Below, piece by piece: positions 1-6,907 of a stretch of DNA of 64,000 nt (positions within the stretch are counted from its first letter, which is position 1; every line of letters starts with the position of its first letter). The translations under genes and the position numbers were made by a program. The stretch is from Bacteroidia bacterium (GTDB lineage Bacteria; Bacteroidota; Bacteroidia; Chitinophagales; Chitinophagaceae). Below the pieces are notes generated by a model that was given only the letters and a program-made list of their open reading frames with translations, was not told the DNA's origin and did no database searches. The stretch lies in NCBI GenBank assembly GCA_030426665.1, contig JAUHYD010000005.1:186001-250000 (forward strand), read 5' to 3'.

Positions 1-243
1 CCATTCATACTACACTATTGGAATTTAAAAGAAGTCAGGCAAACGTTGGCATCGTTCTTTCAGTATTTTAAGGGAAGTTCATGGGAGGATTTAGTAAAAT
101 ACGGTCAGCTTATTCAAATGCATGTATTGATGCAGGAAAAGGTAAACCACCCGCATACACTTACTTTCTCAGACCGAATAAGAAAGAAGAAATGGCAACC
201 ATCAAAATACGATTGGAAGGAATTGGTATCGCAAATCAACTAA
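1..243 (+). CDS. C-terminal end of an unidentified protein (partial)
   Basis: An open frame runs from the first base of the window to a TAA at 241-243, giving 80 residues ending KELVSQIN. It is the tail of a gene whose start lies outside the window. The visible part is rich in aromatic and basic residues (FFQYFKGSSWEDL, RIRKKKWQPSKYDW) and has no signal or membrane segment. I do not recognise the family. It lies 42 bases upstream of mscL on the same strand. Confidence 0.55.
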   Translation, partial: PFILHYWNLKEVRQTLASFFQYFKGSSWEDLVKYGQLIQMHVLMQEKVNHPHTLTFSDRIRKKKWQPSKYDWKELVSQIN

Positions 244-285
244 CCGGGATATTTATTTTATCACAAAAAAGTATATTTTTACACC

Positions 286-732
286 ATGGGATTCGTAAAA
301 GACTTTAAAGCCTTTGCAATGAAAGGCTCGGTTGTCGACCTTGCAGTCGGCGTAGTTATAGGTGGCGCATTCGGCAAAATTGTCAAAGCATTTGTTGCCG
401 ACATTATTATGCCCTTAGTAAGCGTTTTTACAGGGAACGGGCCTGCGTTTACCGACAAGTTTATTGTTCTGAAAGCCGGCAAAGAAGGAGATGTTTATAC
501 AACATTGGCTGAAGCAACTAAGGCAGGAGCCAATGTTCTGGCTTATGGCGACTTGATTCAGACAATCGTCGATTTTCTGATTATCGCTTTGTTCATTTTC
601 ATCGTTATTAGCTACATGGCAAAGGTGAAAAAGAAAGAGGAGGCAGCACCGCCACCGCCACCTCCGGGTCCGACCGATACTGAGAAACTTCTCATGGAAA
701 TTCGGGATGAACTTAAGAAAAACAATAGTTAG
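286..732 (+). CDS. mscL: Large-conductance mechanosensitive channel MscL
   Basis: Homopentameric inner-membrane channel that opens under high membrane tension and releases solutes on hypo-osmotic shock. The 148-residue product has the family N-terminus ([20 protein letters not shown]), a first transmembrane helix with the glycine-rich pore motif [13 protein letters not shown] at about 22-34, a periplasmic loop at about 50-90, a second helix at about 95-110 ([14 protein letters not shown]), and a cytoplasmic C-terminal helix ([11 protein letters not shown]). Six consecutive prolines at about 121-126 separate TM2 from the C-terminal helix. Length is normal for the family. The ATG at 286 begins the conserved N-terminal helix directly. 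Confidence 0.96.
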   Translation: MGFVKDFKAFAMKGSVVDLAVGVVIGGAFGKIVKAFVADIIMPLVSVFTGNGPAFTDKFIVLKAGKEGDVYTTLAEATKAGANVLAYGDLIQTIVDFLIIALFIFIVISYMAKVKKKEEAAPPPPPPGPTDTEKLLMEIRDELKKNNS

Positions 733-762
733 TTCGGCCTAACACGGTTTAACTTCAAAATT

Positions 763-810
763 AACTTTGCCGACTTCGGACGCATTCAGGCATTCGAAGT
801 CGGCAAAGTT
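763..810. terminator. Long perfect inverted repeat between mscL and the GGGP synthase gene
   Basis: Arms of 16 bases at 763-778 (AACTTTGCCGACTTCG) and 795-810 (CGAAGTCGGCAAAGTT) are perfectly complementary around a 16-base loop. It lies 30 bases after the mscL stop and could terminate mscL transcription, but no T-run follows. The left arm also overlaps TAACTTTG (762-769), a match to the Bacteroidota -7 box TAnnTTTG, so it may instead sit in the leader of the next gene. Confidence 0.55.
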
Positions 811-830
811 CATATTAAATATACGGCCCA

Positions 831-1601
831 ATGCATGAAGATACCGACAAGGTGCGCAAAGAACTTGAACGGTTCAAGGCAAATAAACGTAGCGGATTTG
901 CAGTACTTGCTGATCCGGATAAAATTGCTCCGGCAGACATGGTCCACCTCGCACGACTCTGTAACAATGGCGCAGTCGACTACCTATTTATGGGTGGCAG
1001 CTTACTGATGGCGCATCAGATGGACTTGTGTATCCAGCGATTTAAGTCAGAAAGTGACATCCCGGTAGTACTGTTTCCCGGGAGCCCTGCACAAGTTACT
1101 CCTTACGCAGATGCATTACTTTATCTTTCCTTAATCTCAGGTAGAAATCCCGACTTGCTCATAGGCCAACATGTCGCATCTGCACCACAGGTAAAAGCAA
1201 GTGGGCTTGAAGTGATATCAACTGGTTATATTATTGTTGACGGTGGTGTGCAAACTACTGTTTCTTACATGAGCAACACCACTCCGATTCCGGCCAATAA
1301 GCCGGAGATTGCCGTATGCACGGCATGGGCAGGGGAGCTACAGGGTAAGCATGTGATATACCTGGATGCCGGAAGTGGCGCTCAAAGACCTATCTCTACT
1401 GAAATGGTACATAGTGTGAGTGAGAACATTGAAATACCGCTTATCGTTGGCGGTGGTATACGTACGGCAGAAAAGGTCTATGAAAATTGTAATGCAGGAG
1501 CAAACATTGTTGTTGTCGGCAATGCTATAGAACAAGACCCTATGCTCATTAAAGATATGGCACAAGCCGCTCATTCCGTCGGCATACGACAAAAGCATTA
1601 G
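831..1601 (+). CDS. Geranylgeranylglyceryl/heptaprenylglyceryl phosphate synthase family protein
   Basis: Predicted prenyltransferase that joins sn-glycerol-1-phosphate to a polyprenyl diphosphate, forming an ether bond of the type found in archaeal lipids. The 256-residue product is a single TIM barrel with family landmarks: AVLADPDK at 24-31, the GGS segment at 55-57, YIIVDGG near 133-139, YLDAGSGA at 177-184, and the phosphate-binding motifs IVGGGIRT at 205-212 and VVGNAIE at 228-234. Bacteroidota homologues are known to be active, but the prenyl chain length cannot be read from sequence. The gene stands alone after the inverted repeat at 763-810. Confidence 0.9.
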   Translation: MHEDTDKVRKELERFKANKRSGFAVLADPDKIAPADMVHLARLCNNGAVDYLFMGGSLLMAHQMDLCIQRFKSESDIPVVLFPGSPAQVTPYADALLYLSLISGRNPDLLIGQHVASAPQVKASGLEVISTGYIIVDGGVQTTVSYMSNTTPIPANKPEIAVCTAWAGELQGKHVIYLDAGSGAQRPISTEMVHSVSENIEIPLIVGGGIRTAEKVYENCNAGANIVVVGNAIEQDPMLIKDMAQAAHSVGIRQKH

Positions 1602-1659
1602 AAAGTCATTATGTAAGAAGCAATTTATGGCTTAATCTTATTCGATTCGAAAATCCGAT

Positions 1660-2202
1660 ATGAAAACAGCTCTAACATTTATTGTCGCTATCTTCCTTAC
1701 GGGCTTTTGCCCTCCCAACGGTGTACTAGTCGAACACCAAGAAGGTCGCTTTAATGCCATATTTCCGGAACAGCCGAAAGAAGTTGTAAAGGATGCCGAA
1801 ACCCCATTTGGGCCACAAAAACTAACGTTCCTCGTTTGTGAATTGGGGGACCGTAACAACGCTAATGCACTATACGGAATCGGCTATACTGACTACCCCG
1901 ACTCACTTGTCAATTCAGAATTCGAGAAAGAATTGACAAACGACTTCCTGGACAGGTCAGTAACGGGCTCTGTAGTTACTTTAAACGGAAGTCTAATCAG
2001 TAGCGATACAATAAGCTATAAGGGATACCCGGGCCGGACAATAAAAATCAGCTTTCTTGATAATCACGGGATTATGAATATGCGACTCTACCTTGTAAAA
2101 AACAGAATGTATATACTCGAGGTAGGGTGCCTCCGTGAAAATGACAACAACCCTGAATGCAGACATTTTTTTGACTCGTTCTTTGCAACCGGCTTAGACT
2201 AA
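1660..2202 (+). CDS. Hypothetical secreted protein
   Basis: A 180-residue product with an N-terminal hydrophobic signal (LTFIVAIFLTGFCPPNG); the Cys at about 17 followed by PPNG is not a clean lipobox. The mature part reads as mixed alpha/beta (GRFNAIFPEQPKEVVKD, then YKGYPGRTIKISF). It resembles small Bacteroidota exported proteins of unknown role that carry an FxVxFPxxP-like start. No catalytic motif was seen. It follows the GGGP synthase gene by 58 bases on the same strand, but a functional link is not evident. Confidence 0.7.
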   Translation: MKTALTFIVAIFLTGFCPPNGVLVEHQEGRFNAIFPEQPKEVVKDAETPFGPQKLTFLVCELGDRNNANALYGIGYTDYPDSLVNSEFEKELTNDFLDRSVTGSVVTLNGSLISSDTISYKGYPGRTIKISFLDNHGIMNMRLYLVKNRMYILEVGCLRENDNNPECRHFFDSFFATGLD

Positions 2203-2326
2203 TGCTGTACAATAAACAAGTATACTTCTTCTCCAATATTTAACGAAAAAACAGTACTGCTGCACGATTTACGCGCACTCAATTTACCTGGAATAATATC
2301 TAAACCGCGCCTCGGTGTATTTTCCC

Positions 2327-2334
2327 TATATTTG
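2327..2334 (+). promoter_or_regulatory. Candidate -7 promoter element TATATTTG
   Basis: A perfect match to the Bacteroidota -7 consensus TAnnTTTG, 17 bases upstream of the LOG-family start codon. No TTTG was found at the expected -33 distance, so support rests on one box and its position. Confidence 0.4.
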
Positions 2335-2351
2335 AAACAAACGAGGTAATA

Positions 2352-2933
2352 ATGAAAAGTATTGTTGTTTTTTGCGGTTCAGGTGACGGATACAATGAGG
2401 TATACCGCGAGGTTGCCTATGCCGTTGGTAATATGTTGGCATTGCAGGGTATCCGTATTATTTACGGCGGGGCAAAAGTTGGCATCATGGGCGCTCTTGC
2501 AGATGGTGCACTCCAAAAAGGTGGGATCGTCACCGGTGTAATACCCAACTTCCTTAAGACCAGAGAAGTGGCGCATACCGGCATTACTGAATTAATTACC
2601 GTAGAAACAATGCACGAAAGAAAGCTAAAGATGAACGAGCTGAGTGACGGTATCCTGACGTTACCGGGTGGTTGGGGAACGATGGAAGAGCTTTTCGAAA
2701 CGCTGACGTGGAGTCAGTTAGGGTTGCACAAAAAGCCAATCGGCCTGCTAAACACAAACGGCTATTACGACGCACTTAAAGCTCTTTGCAGCACAATGGT
2801 ACAGGAGGGCTTTCTTAATGAACGAGTAAATGCCTCATTGCTTATTAGTAGCTCTCCCGAAGAATTACTAAACAAAATGAGCAACTATACGCCACCACCC
2901 GTTTCTAAATGGCTTACAGAAAGCACAATTTAA
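2352..2933 (+). CDS. LOG family protein (nucleoside 5'-monophosphate phosphoribohydrolase type)
   Basis: A 193-residue Rossmann-like protein of the TIGR00730/LOG family. Characterised members hydrolyse cytokinin riboside monophosphates or purine nucleotides to free base and ribose 5-phosphate. Diagnostic motifs are YGGAKVGIMGALADGAL at 38-54, the basic MHERKLKM segment at 87-94, and PGGWGTMEELFE at 105-116, matching the family PGGxGTxxE signature with its catalytic Glu. The family is often called lysine decarboxylase in older annotation, which is misleading. The bacterial substrate here cannot be inferred. Confidence 0.92.
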   Translation: MKSIVVFCGSGDGYNEVYREVAYAVGNMLALQGIRIIYGGAKVGIMGALADGALQKGGIVTGVIPNFLKTREVAHTGITELITVETMHERKLKMNELSDGILTLPGGWGTMEELFETLTWSQLGLHKKPIGLLNTNGYYDALKALCSTMVQEGFLNERVNASLLISSSPEELLNKMSNYTPPPVSKWLTESTI

Positions 2934-2945
2934 CTACTTCGTGTT

Positions 2946-2967
2946 GTGAGAATTTATTCTCACTTTT
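2946..2967 (+). terminator. Probable intrinsic terminator after the LOG gene
   Basis: A 7-bp stem (GTGAGAA at 2946-2952, TTCTCAC at 2957-2963) with a 4-base loop is followed by TTTT at 2964-2967. It begins 13 bases after the LOG stop. It is short and only moderately GC-rich. Confidence 0.5.
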
Positions 2968-2988
2968 ACAGTCCATTTACCGCAAATC

Positions 2989-3732
2989 ATGTCTCTTAAA
3001 ACCACACAGTTAAAAATTACAAAGTTTGCCAAAGACTTTTTGCTGGCAACCAGGTTGCTGCAATTGTTACAGCCTTTCAATAAGCTATTCGGGTTTATTT
3101 ACAACTTCAATCTGCTGACGAGCTGGATACATAAAAACAAGAAAGCAAACCTGCTTACAAACGACTTTTACAAACCGGTTCGTAGTTATGACGACCGTGA
3201 AAAAAGCTTCACTGCCATCTCTGACCACTATAACCTCGGCACCACTCCGGTTAGCTATCTCGAATTTGGTGTAGCACATGGCAACTCCATTAAATGGTGG
3301 CTGGCTACGTGCAAGCACCCCGACTCCCGGTTCTATGGGTTCGATACATTCGAAGGACTACCGGAAAGCTGGGGCGTGTTTGACAAGGGGGATATGCACT
3401 CGCCTATACCCGAAGTGAACGACAATAGGGCATCTTTCTACAAAGGTATATTCCAGGATACGCTACACGGCTTTCTCATGGAAAACAGCAGCAAAATAAG
3501 ACAACACAGGTTGCTGATACATCTTGATGCGGACTTGTTCAGTGCAACTCTGTTTGCACTCAGTCAACTATACCCTTATCTGCGTAAAGGAGATATAATA
3601 ATGTTTGATGAGTTTAATGTTTATGATCACGAGTTTATGGCATATCGACTATTTACTGAGTGTTTCTACATAAACCTTAAACCTATATCAGCGCAAAATA
3701 ATTTTTACCATGCAGCTTTTGAGGTCGCATAA
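2989..3732 (+). CDS. Class I SAM-dependent methyltransferase, TylF/MacF-like
   Basis: A 247-residue protein with the SAM-binding motif YLEFGVAHGNSIKWW at about 85-99, then FYGFDTFEGLPESWG (motif II with acidic residue) and HLDADLFSATLFAL, the metal/SAM segment typical of TylF-type sugar O-methyltransferases. DEFNVYDHE near 206-214 fits the metal-binding acidic pair of this family. The natural substrate is unknown; surface-sugar or lipid methylation would fit the wider glycan gene content. Its TAA at 3730-3732 directly abuts an ATG of radC, so the two may be cotranscribed. Confidence 0.82.
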   Translation: MSLKTTQLKITKFAKDFLLATRLLQLLQPFNKLFGFIYNFNLLTSWIHKNKKANLLTNDFYKPVRSYDDREKSFTAISDHYNLGTTPVSYLEFGVAHGNSIKWWLATCKHPDSRFYGFDTFEGLPESWGVFDKGDMHSPIPEVNDNRASFYKGIFQDTLHGFLMENSSKIRQHRLLIHLDADLFSATLFALSQLYPYLRKGDIIMFDEFNVYDHEFMAYRLFTECFYINLKPISAQNNFYHAAFEVA

Positions 3733-4461
3733 ATGCACGCACAAAAGTTTTGCAAACACGATGACACTGTAATGGGTGACACAAGAAGCATAAAAAACTG
3801 GGCAGAAGATGAACGTCCGCGTGAAAAAATGCTGCAAAAGGGGGCAGCGTCCCTATCAGACGCCGAATTAATTGGCATCCTGATTGCAAGCGGCAACAAG
3901 GAACGCTCGGCTATTGACCTGGCGCGAGACATGCTTACGCTAGCCGGAAACAACTTGCGGGAAATGGGACGACTGAGCATTACCGAACTACAAAAAATTA
4001 AAGGTATAGGACAAACAAAGGCTATCACGGTAAGTGCCGCGATGGAACTGGGCAGGAGACGACAAATGAGTGAAGGCATAGAACGGGTGAGTATTTCTCA
4101 AAGTAAGGATGCAATACCCATAATAATGCCACTACTCCAGGACCTAAATCATGAAGTGTTTTGTGTTTTGTACCTGAATCACGCCAATAAATTGTTGCGC
4201 CACGAAATAATAAGTAGTGGCGGTATGTCTGCTACCGTTGCGGACATTCGCATCATACTGAAGAATAGTCTTTTGTACAATGCCAGCCGAATTATAGTTG
4301 CACACAATCACCCTTCCGGCAATACTCGACCTAGTAACGCCGATATAATGCTCACAAAAAAGCTGTCCGAATCGGCTGCCCTCATGGACATTTCGCTGCT
4401 TGACCACATCATCATTGCCGGCGAACAATATGTGAGCCTTGCAGATGAGGGGCTGATGTGA
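3733..4461 (+). CDS. radC: RadC family JAB-domain protein
   Basis: The product has the RadC N-terminal region (SIKNWAEDERPREKMLQKGAASLSD motif family), a helix-hairpin-helix at about 85-100 (LQKIKGIGQTKAI), and a C-terminal JAB/MPN domain with HNHPSGNTRPSNAD at 191-204, the zinc-ligand motif HxHPSGx...SxxD. The historical DNA-repair role of RadC is not well supported and its biochemical activity is uncertain. Translation could start at the ATG at 3733 immediately after the methyltransferase stop (242 residues) or at the ATG at 3772 (229 residues). The shorter form begins near the conserved SIKNW segment. Confidence 0.92.
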   Translation: MHAQKFCKHDDTVMGDTRSIKNWAEDERPREKMLQKGAASLSDAELIGILIASGNKERSAIDLARDMLTLAGNNLREMGRLSITELQKIKGIGQTKAITVSAAMELGRRRQMSEGIERVSISQSKDAIPIIMPLLQDLNHEVFCVLYLNHANKLLRHEIISSGGMSATVADIRIILKNSLLYNASRIIVAHNHPSGNTRPSNADIMLTKKLSESAALMDISLLDHIIIAGEQYVSLADEGLM

Positions 4462-4525
4462 TATCGGGAACTGCAAGAGACAGTGCTGCATTTTTGTTAT
4501 TTTCACCATTCTAAAATAAGATGTT

Positions 4526-5290
4526 ATGAGAATCGTCACCTATAATGTAAATGGTATCAGAGCTGCAGTAAGAAAGGGCTTTACTGATTGGCTGAAGACC
4601 GACCCGGCCGACGTAATTTGTCTGCAGGAAATCAAAGCAAATAAAGAGGATGTACCCGTCGCCGCAATAAACGAGGCCGGTTATGATGTGTTTTCCTTTT
4701 CTGCTCAAAAAAAAGGATATAGCGGCGTAGCTATACTCACAAAGAAAATCCCGGACGAAGTAATAAGCGGAAACGGCATGGAGCAAAGCGATTTTGAAGG
4801 TAGGGTTATACGCGCAGACTTCGGCGACATTACGCTTGTCAATGCCTACTTCCCCAGTGGCACCAGCGGTGCAGACAGACAAACCTATAAATACCAGTGG
4901 CTCGATGAGTTTTATGCCTATCTCAACGACCTTAGGGAAACAAGAGCCAAACTGATTATTTGCGGTGACTATAACATCTGTCATAAAGCGATAGATATTC
5001 ACGACCCTGTACGAAACAAAAACTACACTGGCTTTCTGCCCGAAGAGCGGGCATGGATGGACAAGCTGTTTTCCAATGGATATGTCGATACTTTCAGAGA
5101 GTTTAACACTGACCCTCACCAATATACCTGGTGGAGTGCTTTCGGTACAGCACGAGCTAACAACAAGGGCTGGCGGATAGACTATATAACTGTAACTGAA
5201 CCGCTACGTGACAATTTGATTCATGGAGAGATTCTACCCCAAATAGTTCACTCCGATCATTGTCCTGTATTCCTTGAGCTATCTGTTTAG
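4526..5290 (+). CDS. xth: Exodeoxyribonuclease III (AP endonuclease)
   Basis: A 254-residue member of the endonuclease/exonuclease/phosphatase fold. It cleaves DNA 5' to abasic sites and has 3'-exonuclease and 3'-phosphatase activity in base excision repair. Catalytic elements are visible: N7 and N9 in TYNVNGIR, metal ligand E35 in LQEIK, D148 and N150 in GDYNICH, and D244/H245 in the terminal SDHCP. The length matches ExoA/Xth proteins. It is followed by a strong hairpin shared with the convergent glmM gene. Confidence 0.96.
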   Translation: MRIVTYNVNGIRAAVRKGFTDWLKTDPADVICLQEIKANKEDVPVAAINEAGYDVFSFSAQKKGYSGVAILTKKIPDEVISGNGMEQSDFEGRVIRADFGDITLVNAYFPSGTSGADRQTYKYQWLDEFYAYLNDLRETRAKLIICGDYNICHKAIDIHDPVRNKNYTGFLPEERAWMDKLFSNGYVDTFREFNTDPHQYTWWSAFGTARANNKGWRIDYITVTEPLRDNLIHGEILPQIVHSDHCPVFLELSV

Positions 5291-5318
5291 CTTCATTGCG
5301 ATAAATAATTTCAACAAC

Positions 5319-5348
5319 AAACGCCCGTGTTTTCAATCACGGGCGTTT
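5319..5348. terminator. Bidirectional intrinsic terminator between xth and glmM
   Basis: An 11-bp perfect stem (AAACGCCCGTG at 5319-5329, CACGGGCGTTT at 5338-5348) with an 8-base loop lies between the ends of the convergent xth and glmM genes. The A/T ends of the stem supply short U-tracts in both directions. Confidence 0.85.
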
Positions 5349-5376
5349 GCTATTACCAATATTCCAACAAGTTCTG

Positions 5377-6756
5377 CTACATCATTTCTCTGATATCGGA
5401 CATGATGTGCTTTGCTATATTCTCTGCGGTCGTCTCAGACGTGCTTTCCGAATAAATTCTGATGATGGGCTCCGTATTAGATGTCCGCAAATGCACCCAG
5501 TCATTGTCAAAGTCAATGCGCAAACCGTCTTCTGTGTTTATGGGGTGCTTGGCATACTTTTCCTTTATTTTACCAAAAATATCCTGCACATTTACTGATG
5601 CATCTAACGCTATCTTGTTCTTTGATATAAAGTAGCCGGGATAGGTGTTCCGTAACCCCTTTGCGGTTTTTCCGGACTTTGCAAGATGGGTTAAGAATAG
5701 CGCAATGCCTATCAGCGCATCTCTTCCGTAATGCAACTCCGGCACAATAACGCCACCATTTCCTTCACCACCTATTACGGCATCCACTTCTTTCATCTTC
5801 TTTACCACATTCACTTCTCCTACTGCACTCGGGTAGTACTTTCCGCCATGCTTCTCTGTAACATCTCTTAATGCTCTTGTCGAAGAAAGGTTGGAAACTG
5901 TATTACCTTTCTTCTTTGACAGAATATAGTCAGCGATGGCAACAAGCGTATATTCCTCGCCAAACAGAGAACCATCTTCACATACAAAACAAAGTCTGTC
6001 AACATCCGGGTCAACTGCAATGCCCAAGGTCGCATTTTGTTTCAGAACAGTACTGCACAAATCTCTTAAGTTTTCTGGCAGCGGCTCAGGATTATGAGCA
6101 AAGTCTCCGGTAACTGCTTCATTTATTACAGTCACTGTCTTAACGCCCAATGCATTTAATAGTACCGGCACTGATATTGCACCGGTAGAGTTAATTGCAT
6201 CTACTACAACAGAGTAGTTCATACTGCGTATCGCAGTCACATCTACAAGCGGATGTTCCAGTATGATGTCTATATGTTTTTGTATGTAGGAGTCATCGGA
6301 AGCTATGGCACCAACGTCTTTAATTTCAGCATAAGATATGTCATCGCTGTCAGCAAAGTCCAGTATCCATTGCCCTTCGGCTGCATTCAGAAACTCTCCG
6401 TCTTTGTTCAACAATTTCAGTGCATTCCACTCTTTCGGATTGTGGCTTGCGGTAATGATAATACCACCACCGGCATTTTCCATCTTTACAGCCATTTCTA
6501 CGGTAGGTGTGGTGCTCAATCCGAGGTCAACCACATCACAACCTACACTCTGCAAGGTAGCTGCAATAATATCTCGCACCATTCCACCGGACATTCTCCC
6601 GTCCCTGCCGATTACTACTTTTTTATTATCTCCCTGTTTTGCTACCCAAGTACCATAAGCTGTCGTAAACTTTACAATATCGAGCGGTGTAAGACTTCCG
6701 CCCGGTTTCCCTCCTATTGTGCCCCTTATTCCCGAAATAGATTTGATTAATGCCAT
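5377..6756 (-). CDS. glmM: Phosphoglucosamine mutase
   Basis: A 459-residue alpha-D-phosphohexomutase that converts glucosamine-6-phosphate to glucosamine-1-phosphate for UDP-GlcNAc, peptidoglycan and LPS synthesis. The N-terminus SISGIRG is characteristic. The active-site phosphoserine is S104 in TASHNPKEWN, the Mg2+ loop is DPDVDR at 249-254, the sugar-binding loop is GGEGNGGVI, and the phosphate-binding loop is RTSNTEPIIR near the C-terminus. The start was placed at the ATG at 6756 (MALIKSISG); an upstream ATG at 6822 would add 22 non-conserved residues that cover a promoter-like sequence. A phosphomannomutase role cannot be fully excluded. Confidence 0.93.
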   Translation of the reverse strand: MALIKSISGIRGTIGGKPGGSLTPLDIVKFTTAYGTWVAKQGDNKKVVIGRDGRMSGGMVRDIIAATLQSVGCDVVDLGLSTTPTVEMAVKMENAGGGIIITASHNPKEWNALKLLNKDGEFLNAAEGQWILDFADSDDISYAEIKDVGAIASDDSYIQKHIDIILEHPLVDVTAIRSMNYSVVVDAINSTGAISVPVLLNALGVKTVTVINEAVTGDFAHNPEPLPENLRDLCSTVLKQNATLGIAVDPDVDRLCFVCEDGSLFGEEYTLVAIADYILSKKKGNTVSNLSSTRALRDVTEKHGGKYYPSAVGEVNVVKKMKEVDAVIGGEGNGGVIVPELHYGRDALIGIALFLTHLAKSGKTAKGLRNTYPGYFISKNKIALDASVNVQDIFGKIKEKYAKHPINTEDGLRIDFDNDWVHLRTSNTEPIIRIYSESTSETTAENIAKHIMSDIREMM

Positions 6757-6774
6757 AGTTTCAATTGTATCATG

Positions 6775-6805
6775 CGAAGATACATTTTTCGATTTTTTAC
6801 TCAAT
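6775..6805 (-). promoter_or_regulatory. Candidate glmM promoter
   Basis: Read on the minus strand: ATTG, a 19-base spacer, then TATCTTCG, one base off the Bacteroidota TAnnTTTG -7 box. It ends 18 bases upstream of the chosen glmM ATG, which supports the shorter start. Confidence 0.4.
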
Positions 6806-6854
6806 ATTAAATTCCCAATCAATCGAGTGCAATCACCTCCGGCAATACAAACAA

Positions 6855-6881
6855 AATCCTCTGCTTGTTTGGCAGAGGATT
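6855..6881 (-). terminator. Intrinsic terminator of the first T9SS-type-B gene
   Basis: A 10-bp perfect stem (AATCCTCTGC at 6855-6864, GCAGAGGATT at 6872-6881) with a 7-base loop, 26 bases past the stop codon. On the minus strand it is followed by a T-rich tract (TTTTGTTTG). Confidence 0.85.
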
Positions 6882-6907
6882 CTGTACTATTTCAGATTAA
6901 TACTAAT

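Noticed and set aside
81-308. Plus-strand frame of 75 codons overlapping the mscL start
   Set aside because: It runs across the mscL start and conflicts with the partial frame ending at 243; composition is not protein-like at its end.
4511-5122. Minus-strand frame of 203 codons
   Set aside because: It is antisense to xth, whose catalytic motifs are complete; the frame has no family resemblance.
6253-6750. Plus-strand frame of 165 codons
   Set aside because: Antisense to glmM; a shadow of its codon pattern.
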